Assembly (NCBI GenBank): GCA_916048095.2
Contig: OU696584.1
Span: 2,313,317 to 2,377,316 of the forward strand
Origin: Sacculina carcini
Lineage: Eukaryota; Arthropoda; Thecostraca; Sacculinidae
DNA: 64,000 nucleotides
Direction of reading: 5' to 3'
The notes beneath the pieces are model-generated. The model did no database searches, was not told the origin of the DNA, and saw nothing but the letters and a program-made list of their open reading frames with translations. The stretch's first letter is position 1. Each line of letters opens with the position of its first letter. The position numbers and the translations under genes were made by a program. Positions 54,540-63,914 of the stretch are shown here, one piece after another.

Positions 54540-55690
54540 AATTCGTCCAGCAATGTCAAACGATGTTTTTATACATGACGGCAACAGCTATGATCAAACC
54601 AATGGATTGTCTATGTAATGCGATGTCTATGTAATGGTAATGCGATGGCTCCACAACTAGCTATGAACGCTGATTATATATACGCTGATTATATTGAACT
54701 ACAGATCCAAGCAAAGCTACCATACATCGTTCTGTGGAAACGCTACATCGATGATATCTTTGTTGTGTGGTACGACGACATTGATCCTCAACATCTTCTT
54801 GAAGTCAACAATTCTGTCTGTTCCTCCATACAATTCACAATGGAAGTTTCATCAGACAAATCCCTCCCATTCTTGGACTGCAAAGTGAAATACGATGTTA
54901 ATCAATTAACAAGTGAACTTTATATGAAGCCGTTTCACAGTGGCTCTATTATGAACTGGCATTCCCATGGACCTAGGCAAGCAAAACATTCAGTTGCACA
55001 TGGTGAATTTGTGAGGGCTTGTAGGAGGTCGATAACACCACAGGATATGAGCATATCGCTTGGCAAAGTAAAACAGCGTTTGAAACAAAATATCTACCCC
55101 CATCATGCTATAAAACAAATTGAAAAACGAGCCATAGAGTCAGAACGAAAACAAAAGAGAAATTTAGACAAGAATCTCTATTATTTGAAAATGCCATTTC
55201 TCGGGGAAGCGCACAAACGTCAATGTAAGGCTCTTCTAAGACGCACAGGATTGTCTGATAAGTTTCGGGTATGGTTCGATGCTGGTCGACCTCTAAAAAG
55301 TATCTGGACCTCCAAAAGAAAAACTGGGTTGCCCAGAAAAATGTAACACATGCCATATGGCTAACAAAAACCAACAGTGCTGGAAAAAGCACTTGATCTA
55401 CAAAATCGAATGTGGCATGTGTCATAAAATATACATTGGGGAAACGGCCCGACCTATCAAAACTAGAATCATAGAGCACACTAATCCTAAACTTAATAGT
55501 GCAGTCGTACAACATTTCAGAGAGGAGCATCAGACGAACCCCGCAATGGATCAAATGGTCAATAATACATGAAAGTCTGAGAGATCACATCCAGAGAAAA
55601 TACGTTGAGGCCGCATATATACGGGAAGTGGAACCCAGTAAATTGATGAACGGCTGCAGAGGAGTTGATCTCAACTGCAAGTTTTGAGAC
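54540..55690 (+). mobile_element. Penelope-like element: RT plus GIY-YIG endonuclease, decayed
   Basis: RT portion 54555-55346: YDQTNGLSM before a short local duplication, NAMAPQLA, then LWKRYIDDIFVVW (catalytic DD, near 54735-54775), LPFLDCKVKYD and a basic C-terminal part with EKRAIESERKQKRN. This is the YIDD...FLD signature of Penelope-like RTs. Endonuclease portion 55357-55690: HLIYKIECGMCHKIYIGETARPIKTRI, quoted in part as IYKIECGMCHKIYIGET, with the GIY-YIG-type pair (IYK...IYIGET) and the catalytic arginine region (RPIKTRIIEH). The two lie in different frames, so the copy is decayed, and the N-terminal half of the RT is missing. Confidence 0.85.
54618..55346 (+). CDS. Penelope-like reverse transcriptase, C-terminal half
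   Basis: A 242-codon open frame. Conserved blocks: NAMAPQLAM (about residues 8-16, RT motif B region), WKRYIDDIFVVWYDD (about 40-54, catalytic motif C), DKSLPFLDCKV (about 84-94), ELYMKPFHSGSIMNWHSHGP (about 104-123, with the K-P and H-S-x-H-P block usual in Penelope RTs), then VKQRLKQNIYPHHAI and basic helices. It is a retroelement enzyme related to telomerase RT. The start is arbitrary because the upstream segment is disrupted. Confidence 0.8.
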   Translation: MRCLCNGNAMAPQLAMNADYIYADYIELQIQAKLPYIVLWKRYIDDIFVVWYDDIDPQHLLEVNNSVCSSIQFTMEVSSDKSLPFLDCKVKYDVNQLTSELYMKPFHSGSIMNWHSHGPRQAKHSVAHGEFVRACRRSITPQDMSISLGKVKQRLKQNIYPHHAIKQIEKRAIESERKQKRNLDKNLYYLKMPFLGEAHKRQCKALLRRTGLSDKFRVWFDAGRPLKSIWTSKRKTGLPRKM

Positions 55691-55734
55691 AACAGAGACA
55701 AGTTTTGAGACAACATCCTTAAATTCTATTTGTA

Positions 55735-55736
55735 TG

Positions 55737-55778
<42 letters not shown>
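55735..55778. repeat. (TA)n tract between two Penelope-like pieces
   Basis: TATATA repeats with one CATA interruption. The sequence just before it includes a direct repeat of ACAAGTTTTGAGACAAC (55677-55715). Confidence 0.9.
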
Positions 55779-55784
55779 GTCGGC

Positions 55785-56515
55785 AAATTATTGACTAATA
55801 ATGGCTACACACAAAAAGACATCGATGACGTAATCAGACAAAAACTACATGACTTCATGATTACGAATGAAAACAACCAAGACAGAGACCAAGATACACT
55901 CAAATTATATTACAGAAACACTATGAGCTCAAATTACAAACAAGACGAGACTGCACTTCAGAAAATCATTAGGAAACACGTTACTCCATGTCAACCAGAA
56001 ACAAAAATTAAACTAGTCATTTACTACAAAACTCGAAAACATACCAGTCGATTGTCAAGAATAGCTGCCTACCAAGGACCGAAGAGACGCAAAAAGTGAA
56101 CGTCGTGTATTCACATAAATGCCAAACTGGAGACTGCAGTCTCCGTAATTCTGAATACATCGGCCACACAACAACAACTTTGCACAAGCGACTCACTGCT
56201 CACTTGCACGACGGCGCTATTTTTCGGCACTACGCGCAAGAGCATAAGATCAAGCTCAACAGAACAATCCTCACTGACAATACATCCGTCATTTGCCAGG
56301 AGCATAACATCAGAAAGCTCAAAATGATAGAGGCAGTGTTGATTTGTACGCGGAAACCAACTATAAACGTCCAACAACAGCCTGACGTAATTCTTCCATC
56401 TATTAGACAGCAAAACAACATCAACAACCAACAGAGAAGCGCATCACAACATCCTGCACCTAGCCAGAATTTATCTACATCAAACGGCAGTGCAAATGTG
56501 CACTCGGCATGAATT
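55785..56515 (+). mobile_element. Second Penelope-like fragment with GIY-YIG domain
   Basis: After the (TA)n tract, 55785-56099 encodes a C-terminal RT linker (DIDDVIRQKLHDFM, KLVIYYKTRKHTSRL). 56096-56512 encodes a GIY-YIG endonuclease of another type: VVYSHKCQTGDC, SEYIGHTTTTLHKRLTAHL (the YIG and arginine motifs), GAIFRHYAQEH, then IRKLKMIEAVLICTRKP with the metal-binding glutamate. The protein ends in a Gln/Asn/Ser-rich tail and a stop at 56512. It differs from the endonuclease at 55.4 kb, so two Penelope-type families are juxtaposed. Confidence 0.8.
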
Positions 56516-56618
56516 TTATATACTTTTATATTGGAATTTTCTAGAGTATTTAACGTCTCATTCAAATTTGATTTTCAGTTTAGTGTATATTTATTTACGA
56601 TTGTTATGTGTATATATA

Positions 56619-56664
56619 TGCCCCTGAAGATGACATTAATATATGTCGAAAGGTGCCTCGGGCA
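56619..56664 (+). ncRNA. Hammerhead ribozyme candidate (minimal type I)
   Basis: Read in order: helix I strand TGCCC (56619-56623), core CTGAAGA (56624-56630; position 7 may be any base), one extra T, helix II GACAT / ATGTC (56632-56636 and 56643-56647), core GAAA (56648-56651), a very short helix III (GG/CC around TG), cleavage-site TC (56658-56659), and helix I strand GGGCA, exactly complementary to TGCCC. Minimal type I hammerheads with tiny helix III are known from Penelope-like elements, and Penelope sequence lies on both sides. The extra T next to helix II departs from the consensus. Confidence 0.5.
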
Positions 56665-56820
56665 AAAATGAGTTTTTCGGTACTACTGGGAAAGCTCTCT
56701 GAGAACCAGAAGAAGCTGGTGAGACGTATAGAGAAATGTACATACAAAAGAAACAACACAGAAAATGCTGTAGAATTTAACAGAGCATGCATTACAAATG
56801 GCCTACTTCCAAGATATATA
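56665..56820 (+). mobile_element. Penelope-like RT N-terminal fragment
   Basis: Translation reads MSFSVLLGKLSENQKKLVRR, then IEKCTYKRNNTENAVEFNRAC and NGLLPRYI. The pattern (K-L-x-x-x-I-E-K, then a helix and N-x-x-L-P-x-Y) matches the short N-terminal region of Penelope-like RTs. It stops at the following (TA)n tract. It is likely the 5' end of a copy that is otherwise missing, preceded by the hammerhead candidate as in known Penelope-like elements. Confidence 0.55.
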
Positions 56821-56837
56821 TATATATATATATATAT

Positions 56838-56880
56838 ACTAGCGACAAGTTCCGCACTTCGTGCGGTTATGGTCGCTAGT
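56838..56880. repeat. 43-nt hairpin element, copy 2
   Basis: ACTAGCGAC (56838-56846) pairs with GTCGCTAGT (56872-56880), with an inner stem CCGCAC-TTC-GTGCGG. It has the same length, orientation and architecture as 40769-40811, with substitutions inside. It follows a (TA)n tract directly and is followed by ATAACATATAT. Confidence 0.9.
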
Positions 56881-57281
56881 ATAACATATATGTAGATACA
56901 AAATTAGAAAATAACAAGTGTAACCACATATAATTCAATAAGTAGTGTAGGCATATATAATTCAAGTGTTCATACTCACATTGAGTCGGATACGCGCTTC
57001 AACTAATATTGGTATTATGGTTCTGGTATGTTTAACCAGCCTGCGACAGTCTGATCGCCGTCTGATCATCAAAATGTTGCACAATCCGTGTGCACGACAT
57101 TATATAAGTTCGCATCGCACATACAGACGCACACGCATACAAACACTGGCTGCACACGTGTTCGTTCATAGAATTTCGGCACACGGACACACATACCAAT
57201 ACAAAATGCAAAACGGTATCGTGTGTGCAATTCCTGGGAAGAATTGCAAAATTATGCAAGAACAGTTCGCAGAAAAGATGT

Positions 57282-58085
57282 GGTGGCAATCTGGCAGGGA
57301 AGTTTCTAGCAATCGCTCAACTGAATGACAAAAGTGTGTAGAATAAAGGTAAAAAACAAACACCAATAGAAAAATATATGATAATTACAATTACAATATT
57401 GGTAAGCTACACATATACACTTGAAAAACGCTTCTGGAACACGCACATGCACGACGATGTACTTAATTAAACACTACGTTTTACTACGCACTCTGCACGC
57501 CACTGTGCATTTGCAAACGCTCGCTGCAATGCACGTGAGTCATGGTATATCGACACACAGACACACACACACCAATATATACATCAGTGTGCCGTTCTGT
57601 ACACTGTGTATGTATGTGTGTGTGTGTGTACGTGTACCTGTATGTGTGTGTGTGTGTGCATCTATGTCAGTGTGTATGTGTGTGTGTGTGTGTGTGCATG
57701 TATGTCAGTGTGTATGTGAGTGTGTGTGTGCCTGAGGTGGCAATCTCGCATGGGCGTTTCTAGCAATCGCTCAACTGAATGGCGCAGTGTGTAGAATAAT
57801 GGTGAAAAACAAACACCAGTAGAAAAATAAATGTTAATTACAATTACAATATTGGTAAGCTACACATATCCACTCGAAAAACGCCTGTGGAACACGCACA
57901 TGCACGACAATGTACTTATTTAAACACTCTGTTTTACTACGCACTCTGCACGCCACTGGGCATTTGCAAACGCTCGCTGCAAACGCTCGCTGCAATGCAC
58001 GTGAGTCATGGCATATCGACACACAGACACACACACCAATATATATACACCAATGTGCCGTTCTGCACACACACTCACTCACTCA
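57282..58085. repeat. Tandem repeat with a 454-bp unit, nearly two copies
   Basis: 57282-57735 and 57736-58085 start with GGTGGCAATCT and share ordered text throughout: TCTAGCAATCGCTCAACTGA, AATTACAATTACAATATTGG, GTAAGCTACACATAT, GAACACGCACATGCACGAC and CACGTGAGTCATGG. The first copy has a GT-rich tail (57600-57735); the second has a tandem CAAACGCTCGCTG duplication. A weaker relative of the last third lies at 57110-57215, suggesting an older third unit. Frames across it are low-complexity. Confidence 0.85.
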
Positions 58086-58116
58086 CTCACACACGTACGT
58101 TGAGCTTTATTATTAT

Positions 58117-58118
<2 letters not shown>

Positions 58119-58181
<63 letters not shown>

Positions 58182-58258
58182 TTGTGTCTGAAGAAGTTCA
58201 ACTTCATTTTATATCATTTATCCACCAGACACGTGAGTACTCCATTTCATTTTGGATC

Positions 58259-58309
<51 letters not shown>
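58119..58309. repeat. (TA)n tracts
   Basis: Two TA microsatellites (58119-58174 and 58261-58309) on either side of the right-hand inverted repeat. The phrase GTGTCTGAAGAAGTTCAAC occurs at 58184-58202 and again at 58443-58461. Confidence 0.9.
58210..58265 (-). repeat. Right member of the 55-bp inverted repeat around the Penelope-like region
   Basis: Inverse of 54439-54493 with about three differences (TATATCATTTATCCACCAGA ... TTTTGGATCTAAATATA). Together they bracket 3.8 kb containing all the Penelope-like pieces. Confidence 0.75.
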
Positions 58310-58313
<4 letters not shown>

Positions 58314-58390
58314 CAGATATCCAATTAATGTATGATCACGTGTTTTACATATTTTTGTGAATTTGGTTTCTTACAATGGTTGACGATGTG

Positions 58391-58430
58391 TTATCACTGC
58401 TTGATAAAGCCGTAAGGCGAAACGTGGTAA
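58391..58430 (+). ncRNA. Degenerate hammerhead-like motif
   Basis: TTATCAC (58391-58397) can pair with GTGGTAA (58424-58430, one G-T pair). Inside are TTGATAA in the place of the CTGATGA core, a GCC-GTAA-GGC hairpin with a GNRA-type loop, and GAAAC. The layout recalls Penelope-associated hammerheads, but the first core block deviates at two positions and helix III is absent, so it is probably a decayed copy or a chance resemblance. Confidence 0.3.
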
Positions 58431-58591
58431 AAAATATATACTTGTGTCTGAAGAAGTTCAACTAAAAATATCATACATATATATATATATATATGCATGT
58501 ATGTCCCTGTCATGTATTTACGCATTTTATATAATGTGTATGATTTGCGCGTTATATGTTTGAATAAATGAAATGTGTCTGTGTGGTGCAG

Positions 58592-59632
58592 GTGGTGTGG
58601 GAGGCAGTGTTAGCGAGGACGTGGAGAGTATCGCCATGTTGTCACAGATGTTGCAGAACGAGGCTCATAGACACACACACGCCTCCGCTAACACCGGTTC
58701 TTCATCAGCAGCCGTGCAGCTTCGCTTGCCGGTGCCGTCGGCCGCTATGCTGTCCAGCGGCGTACCCGCGTCGATCAGCATGTCTTCTTGCGGCTCTGCA
58801 GCGGCGGTCGTTGCTAGCAGCACGGCCGGCGCCGCTGCCAGGATGCCCGGCGGCGAGCCTCTAGTGATGTTGGCTGGCGGAGCGGCGGGTGGAGGCGGGG
58901 ACATATTGTCCGGCCTGCTGGTGGGTCGTGCCGTCGTGCATCCGGCACTACACACTCATCACCATCACGCGCACCCGCATCATCAGGCACATCATGCGCT
59001 GCATCTGCGACATCATTCCGCTGCGCAGGTCTCGCCGGCAAACAGCGTGCACGCCACCGCCGCTCTCTCGCTGCTATCACCACAACAACAACATCAACAC
59101 ACCACCATCTACCTGGACGCGACGGCAGCACATGTTGATCAACAGCAACAACATGCTGACGTGCAGCAGTCAACTGCGGCGGCGTCACAGCACGCATCGC
59201 TGGCAGTGTCGGGCGCGTCGCAGCGCGTGTGTGTCGATCACCTACTCACACTGCCCGGTCTCGGCACGCCAGTTACGTCGCACTTTCTTGCGGCCGCTGC
59301 TGCCGCCGCCGCCACGCCGGGGCAGGCTCCTCCGGTGACAGTGTCCTCCTCCTCCGCGGCGACCGCCGTAGTCAGTGAGGCAGTGGGTGATGACGTGACA
59401 GGCAAGCCGAGCGGCCGCCACGTCGCCTGGCTCAGCGCCGACATCAAGCGGGAGCCGAGCGGTGCCGCGCTGCTTGGTGCTGGTGCCGGCAGTGGTGACG
59501 CTGTGGCAGGCTTGAGTACCACTGAGGAGGCGGCGCGAGGACTGCTGGCACTGCACAAACAACGCTGCGATCGACTCAAGGTCGGCAAGGAATACGCGGG
59601 CGACGACGGTGCTGTCGTGTCCATGGACGAGT
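58592..59632 (+). CDS. Candidate host exon 2, large low-complexity exon
   Basis: The exon follows an acceptor (TGTGTGGTGCAG, AG at 58590-58591) and ends at a consensus GTAAGT donor (GT at 59633). Its frame is open for about 347 codons with GC-rich codon use unlike the AT-rich flanks. Protein, from the N-terminus: VGGSVSEDVESIAMLSQML (a possible helix), Ala/Ser-rich stretches, Gly-rich GGAAGGGGD, a His-rich tract (about residues 125-145), Gln runs (SPQQQHQH, DQQQQHADVQQ), an eight-Ala run, Ser/Thr-rich sequence, then SADIKREPS, which fits a SUMO-attachment consensus (I-K-R-E), and LHKQRCDRLKVGKEY. No DNA-binding domain is seen; it may lie in later exons. A transcriptional regulator is a guess from composition. 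Confidence 0.65.
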
Positions 59633-60869
59633 AAGTAACTCTCTCTCACTCTCGTTTCATCACTGTTTTGTATACATTTGCCGTCCTGTTCGACTGTGTT
59701 TCTGGGTAGTTATAGATGTATATGCATGTGCGTGTGTGTCTGTACTTATATTCGTATGTTGGCTTCTGTATCTGTGTGTGTTGGTGTTTATTGGTTGGGT
59801 ACTCTTTGAGGTGTGAGCCGATGCGTGTTTTATCTATACCCAACTCAAATCAATGTGCGTAGCTACTAGCTGGGCTGTGATTTTCTGGCGAATGGAAACA
59901 CTTGGACTCGGTTTCCTAATGGTATATCCCAATTGCAGCATGAGAGGTATCGTGTGTGCACAGTGGTGTAGTTTTGTGTGACGGTCGTGTCTGTGAGATA
60001 ACTTGTGTGTGGTGGCCGACACCGTTATGCATCAAATAATAACGCAAACAACATTCTCCACTGCTGTGTTCAAATGCCTAATTATTTGGGTTGTCAAAAA
60101 TGTAACCTAAAAATGGAAAAAGTAACTTTATTTTCGAGAAAATGTAACCTAAAAGTAGACTTGTGATCTCTCAAAAAGACAAACTTTTTCAAGAAAGAAA
60201 CCATTGACCCACACCATAATACCCTCTTTTCCAACTTGTCTCCGTTCTGGTGCCATTTTAACAACATAACAAAATGTGACCTAACATCGCAAATATATGC
60301 ATAACCATAAAAAAGTAAGCAAACTTCAAAAAATGAACGTATTTAATTAAATATCGCAGTATTGTCCTTTATATTGCTTCGGACAACTCACACAAAATAT
60401 ATTTTTAGATAACGAAAAGTGGCCTAATACTCTTAGTAATATGCAAATGTCAGAAAAAGTTAGCAGTGAAAACCGAATCATTCTCATCATTTGACAAAAC
60501 CCTGTATTTTAATATATACAAATAACATCGGGACAATTAGCTATGTCGGACATGGTTGAAAATATAATTTATTATTGGTTGGATGTTTCTGTAAATAACA
60601 GTGAAATAATTTATCATATACTTCACGTTTGAAGATGAAAAATTGCTGTCTTCACACGCATTGTGGCCGATGTGTATGTCTGCTGTTAATGCCCAAATTT
60701 TTAAAGCCATGCTATTTGCTATTGCTATTGATAGTAGATTGTTGAGGCATTACATCCACACACATTGGTCCCTGAGAATTTTAGAAGATGGTGAAAAACA
60801 GCTTCCTGCTGCGAAATCCTTCCTTCAAAATATGAGGTCGAGTATCTTCATCACTTATCCACACCATAT
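59633..60869 (+). other. Intron start and gene-free DNA
   Basis: Starts with the GTAAGT donor. CT- and GT-rich near the donor, then AT-rich. 60080-60500 contains several GTAACCTAAA / GTGACCTAA variants without a clear period. The open frame at 60643-60933 is AT-rich and partly antisense to the mariner remnant, so I do not call it. Confidence 0.5.
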
Positions 60870-61150
60870 TAGATTGATTGTATCTGTTGGCGAAGACAGA
60901 GATCAAAGATTTGTCTCCAGTAGCAACATCTGAGAACCCTTTGGACCATTTGGCTCGAACTCAGACAAACAAAAACAGCCAATGACGACAAATGAGCACT
61001 CGTTCGCTTTTCTGCTCTTCCGTTAGCAAATGAGACACACTTCTTCCTCAGCACCAAGTGTTGATGCACGATGTCATGTGTACTCCCATAACTGACGTCA
61101 AACTCCAAGGATAAGAACCGAAGAGTGACTGTTGGATCCTCGTCAATGAT
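60870..61150 (-). pseudogene. mariner-type transposase remnant
   Basis: Minus-strand translation from about 61150: IDEDPTVTLRFLSLEFDVSY, then GSTHDIVHQHLVLRKKC, then QMVQRVLRCCYWRQIFDLCL. This resembles the second helix-turn-helix of mariner transposases (V-S-Y-G-T-x-x-x-I-V-H-x-x-L-x-L-R-K-V-C) followed by the start of the linker to the catalytic domain. The WVPR-type motif and all catalytic residues are absent or unrecognisable. No inverted ends are seen. It is an old fragment of a plain DNA transposon, with moderate certainty. Confidence 0.5.
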
Positions 61151-61176
61151 GGCTAGCGCACGGGTGTATGTATATA

Positions 61177-61178
<2 letters not shown>

Positions 61179-61246
<68 letters not shown>

Positions 61247-61280
61247 TATGTGTATTTGTGTGTGTATTTATGCATGCATT

Positions 61281-61306
<26 letters not shown>
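61179..61306. repeat. (GT)n microsatellites
   Basis: Two tracts, 61179-61241 and 61280-61306, of nearly pure TG on the plus strand, separated by TATGTGTATTTG-type sequence. They produce spurious CVCVCV/HTHTHT frames. Confidence 0.95.
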
Positions 61307-61311
<5 letters not shown>

Positions 61312-61697
61312 ATGAAAGGTGCCATATTTGCATTGTTGGTCGTATTTGCCGTGGTATGAGTAATTTAGGCGTGTTGCAGTTTTCAGTGTGGATTGTGGTG
61401 TTAGTGTTTGTTATCCAGCGTGTGCACGTCTCATCAACATTGCTTGCAATTTGATTGGCTGTCCTGTGAGTGTGTGTGTGTGTGTGTGTGTTTTTCTATT
61501 GGTGTCATCCCGCACTTTTTTAATCAGATTTTTTTTGATAGTTGATAATTTTGATAATTGGTGAATTGCGTGCTTGGTTTACCCGGATTCTGCGGTCATA
61601 TATTAGTTACGAGCTATACGTTAGTTACGCTAGGTCAGTACGTATAATTACGTTTTGAAATTAATTGTTTAACATTTAGCCACACGTACACAATTAC

Positions 61698-61747
<50 letters not shown>

Positions 61748-62240
61748 TTATATTTATATAAGATATACGTTTTGTATGTTTTTCAAAAATATTCGCGTCT
61801 ATGAGATATACGTTTTCCGTGTTTCTATAAAGTGTTTTCCTCTCTGAAAATATAAATTGAAAAATATATGTAAATTAATTGAAAAACAAGGAATATAATT
61901 GAAAAACAAGGAATCTAATTGAAAAACTCGAAGATTTTAATTGTACAAACATTCTAGGAATTTTCAACTATTTTTGAAATCTTCCGTTGAACCATTTTTG
62001 CAAGTTTCTCCGATTTTATTCCTGGTTGGTCATGTGGGTGTTTGGTTTTAGCCGTACGTTTCTAATTGGTTTGTTTTGGAACATTTTATTGGGTCACATT
62101 TGCCCAATTCAAACACTGCGTATCATTTCAATACATGACAATTGGTCTGTAGGTCTGCTGGGTTTTGTGATTTCCCTCTCGTTTAAAATCGCAGTCATTT
62201 TTATCCGAATGTCGGTTTTTAATTTGTGTGGGTGCGTGTG
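61307..62240. other. Intron-like gene-free DNA
   Basis: AT-rich with a short (GT)n at 61468-61490, a (TA)n tract at 61702-61742 and repeated phrases (GAAAAACAAGGAAT.TAATT, 61880-61925; AGATATACGTTTT, 61760-61815). No exon is supported. Confidence 0.5.
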
Positions 62241-62241
62241 C

Positions 62242-62286
<45 letters not shown>

Positions 62287-62493
62287 TGCGTGTGCGTCTG
62301 TTAGTGTGTGTTTTATTGGCGTTTTAAGCGCGCGCGTGTGTGCGCCTATGTGTATGTGTGTATGTTTGTGTGTGTGCTTCTGGGTGATTGTAGCTTCTTC
62401 TTCGTCTACTTCTTGTGTCTTATAATTTCGTCTTATAATGTATTATATCTTATAATTTCGTCTGGTCTGTCTCAATTTGTGAGGGCGTGTGTC

Positions 62494-62577
<84 letters not shown>

Positions 62578-63412
62578 TGTGTGTGTCTGTCTGTGTCTAT
62601 GTGCGTGTGTGTGCATGTGCATGTTAATATTGTGCATGATATCTTCTGTAGTAATTTCGCACGTGCCTTCACGCTGTTAAGTGTGCACATCCCGCTCGTG
62701 GTTTATGGCAGTTTGCCTTCCCTAAATGTTGTGTGCGCTACGCACACACACACACACACATGGCGGGTCAGTTTGTATGGTGGGTAAGTGTGTTGTAATT
62801 CGTTGTCGCTTCGTTATTTGGTTATCTGTACGTATGTGTAGTGTGTGTGTTTGTGTGTATATTAGGGGTATGTGTTGGATGGTGTGTGGTGCATACAAAC
62901 CGAGGTGGCCTTTACATATATGTCTATGTATGGGTGTGTATGTATGTATGTGTGCTTAACGTTTTCGTTTGTGGCGGTGCTCATATATCGTGGCCATTCT
63001 CGAACAATGGCCCATACACACGCAGCAAATATACAGCAATTTGTACTTGGCTGCACCGTTTATTTGTGTGTGTGTGTGCCACCGCACACAACAATTTATG
63101 AATGCAGACCAGATTAGATTGCACATCACGTTGACTATTGAAACAGCCAAACATTTCTTATTGCATCTTTGCTGTACTTTCCTGCTACAACCGAGCTGTA
63201 AATACTGTAAATCGCATTCAGTTTCTGCTGGTTAAAATATTCAAGTTCGTTTGCATATTGAAATGCAACACAAGTCGTCAACATATGTTGTTTATGCAAG
63301 CAGCGCATCTGTTTGTGTTTCTATTGCTCGCGTGCACACGCTTGTATTGCAAACATTATTGTACATTCAGCGGCTGACTCTTGGGTGTATGTATGTGTGT
63401 GTGTGTGTGTGT
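62241..63412. repeat. GT-rich region with several (GT)n tracts
   Basis: (GT)n at 62245-62283, 62501-62569 and 63394-63411, with many shorter TGTGTG/TATGTG runs between and one (AC)n at 62741-62760. The rest, including 62780-63380, shows no gene. Almost all tracts read GT on the plus strand. Confidence 0.8.
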
Positions 63413-63619
63413 GTTTACTGTGATTTTATTTTTCCTACAGAACATTATCGTGCATAGTGTAGTTAAATCTTCAACTGTTTGTTTAATCCTTACCGTGTTG
63501 AACTTAGCTTCTACTATATAATTATCTACTGTGTGTTGTTCACCCAGGAGGTAATTTTCCCTATGCTAATCTGGATGACAAGCTGGCTCTGTCTCAGCCG
63601 TTGAGGTGTCTTGTGTCGC

Positions 63620-63850
63620 TCTCCCCCAGAATGCGATTATTGGGGCCCATGTTATATGTAAAGCACCATCATAATTGAGGTACGACTTTGAGAAAACGCA
63701 GTACGGTGCTGGGTACTTGCTACTCTACCCTGGGTATGCTGGGTGAGCTGGGTATGTGCTACTCTGATAAATTTTAATATCAGGCCTACGGGCCCCTCAA
63801 CACTCGGGGCTTCCGGTCGGGGGATTCGGGTGAGGTTGCTACGACTGTCC
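63620..63850. repeat. Dispersed repeat, copy 2
   Basis: Diverged partner of 39385-39630: CACCATCATAATTGAGGTAC, GAAAACGCAGTACGG, TTTTAATATCAGG, CAACACTCG and GAGGTTGCTACG occur in the same order. It contains internal near-repeats of CTGGGTATG.TGCTACTCT (63705-63772). Confidence 0.5.
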
Positions 63851-63914
63851 TGTCAGGTTGAACCTGCGTAATATCATGCAACAGAGAAGCCACGCTGTGC
63901 GTTATTCCCTACGG

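Larger units (their letters stand above)
40594..58591 (+). other. Inferred 18-kb intron filled with transposable elements
   Basis: If exons 40404-40593 and 58592-59632 are joined, the intron starts GTGAGC and ends TGTGTGGTGCAG, and splits a glycine codon after its first base. It holds two LINEs, a hAT, gypsy-like fossils, a Tc1/mariner element, Penelope-like sequence, tandem repeats and two copies of a 43-nt hairpin. The pairing rests on phase and composition only. Confidence 0.4.

Noticed and set aside
58568-59634. Frames on the minus strand and in other plus frames across exon 2
   Set aside because: GC-rich DNA keeps several frames open; only the frame at 58592-59632 joins consensus splice sites and has a coherent low-complexity protein.
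60643-60933. 96-codon plus-strand frame
   Set aside because: No motif, and its right part is antisense to the mariner-like remnant.
62308-62787. 159-codon frame rich in Cys/Val
   Set aside because: Product of (GT)n tracts.
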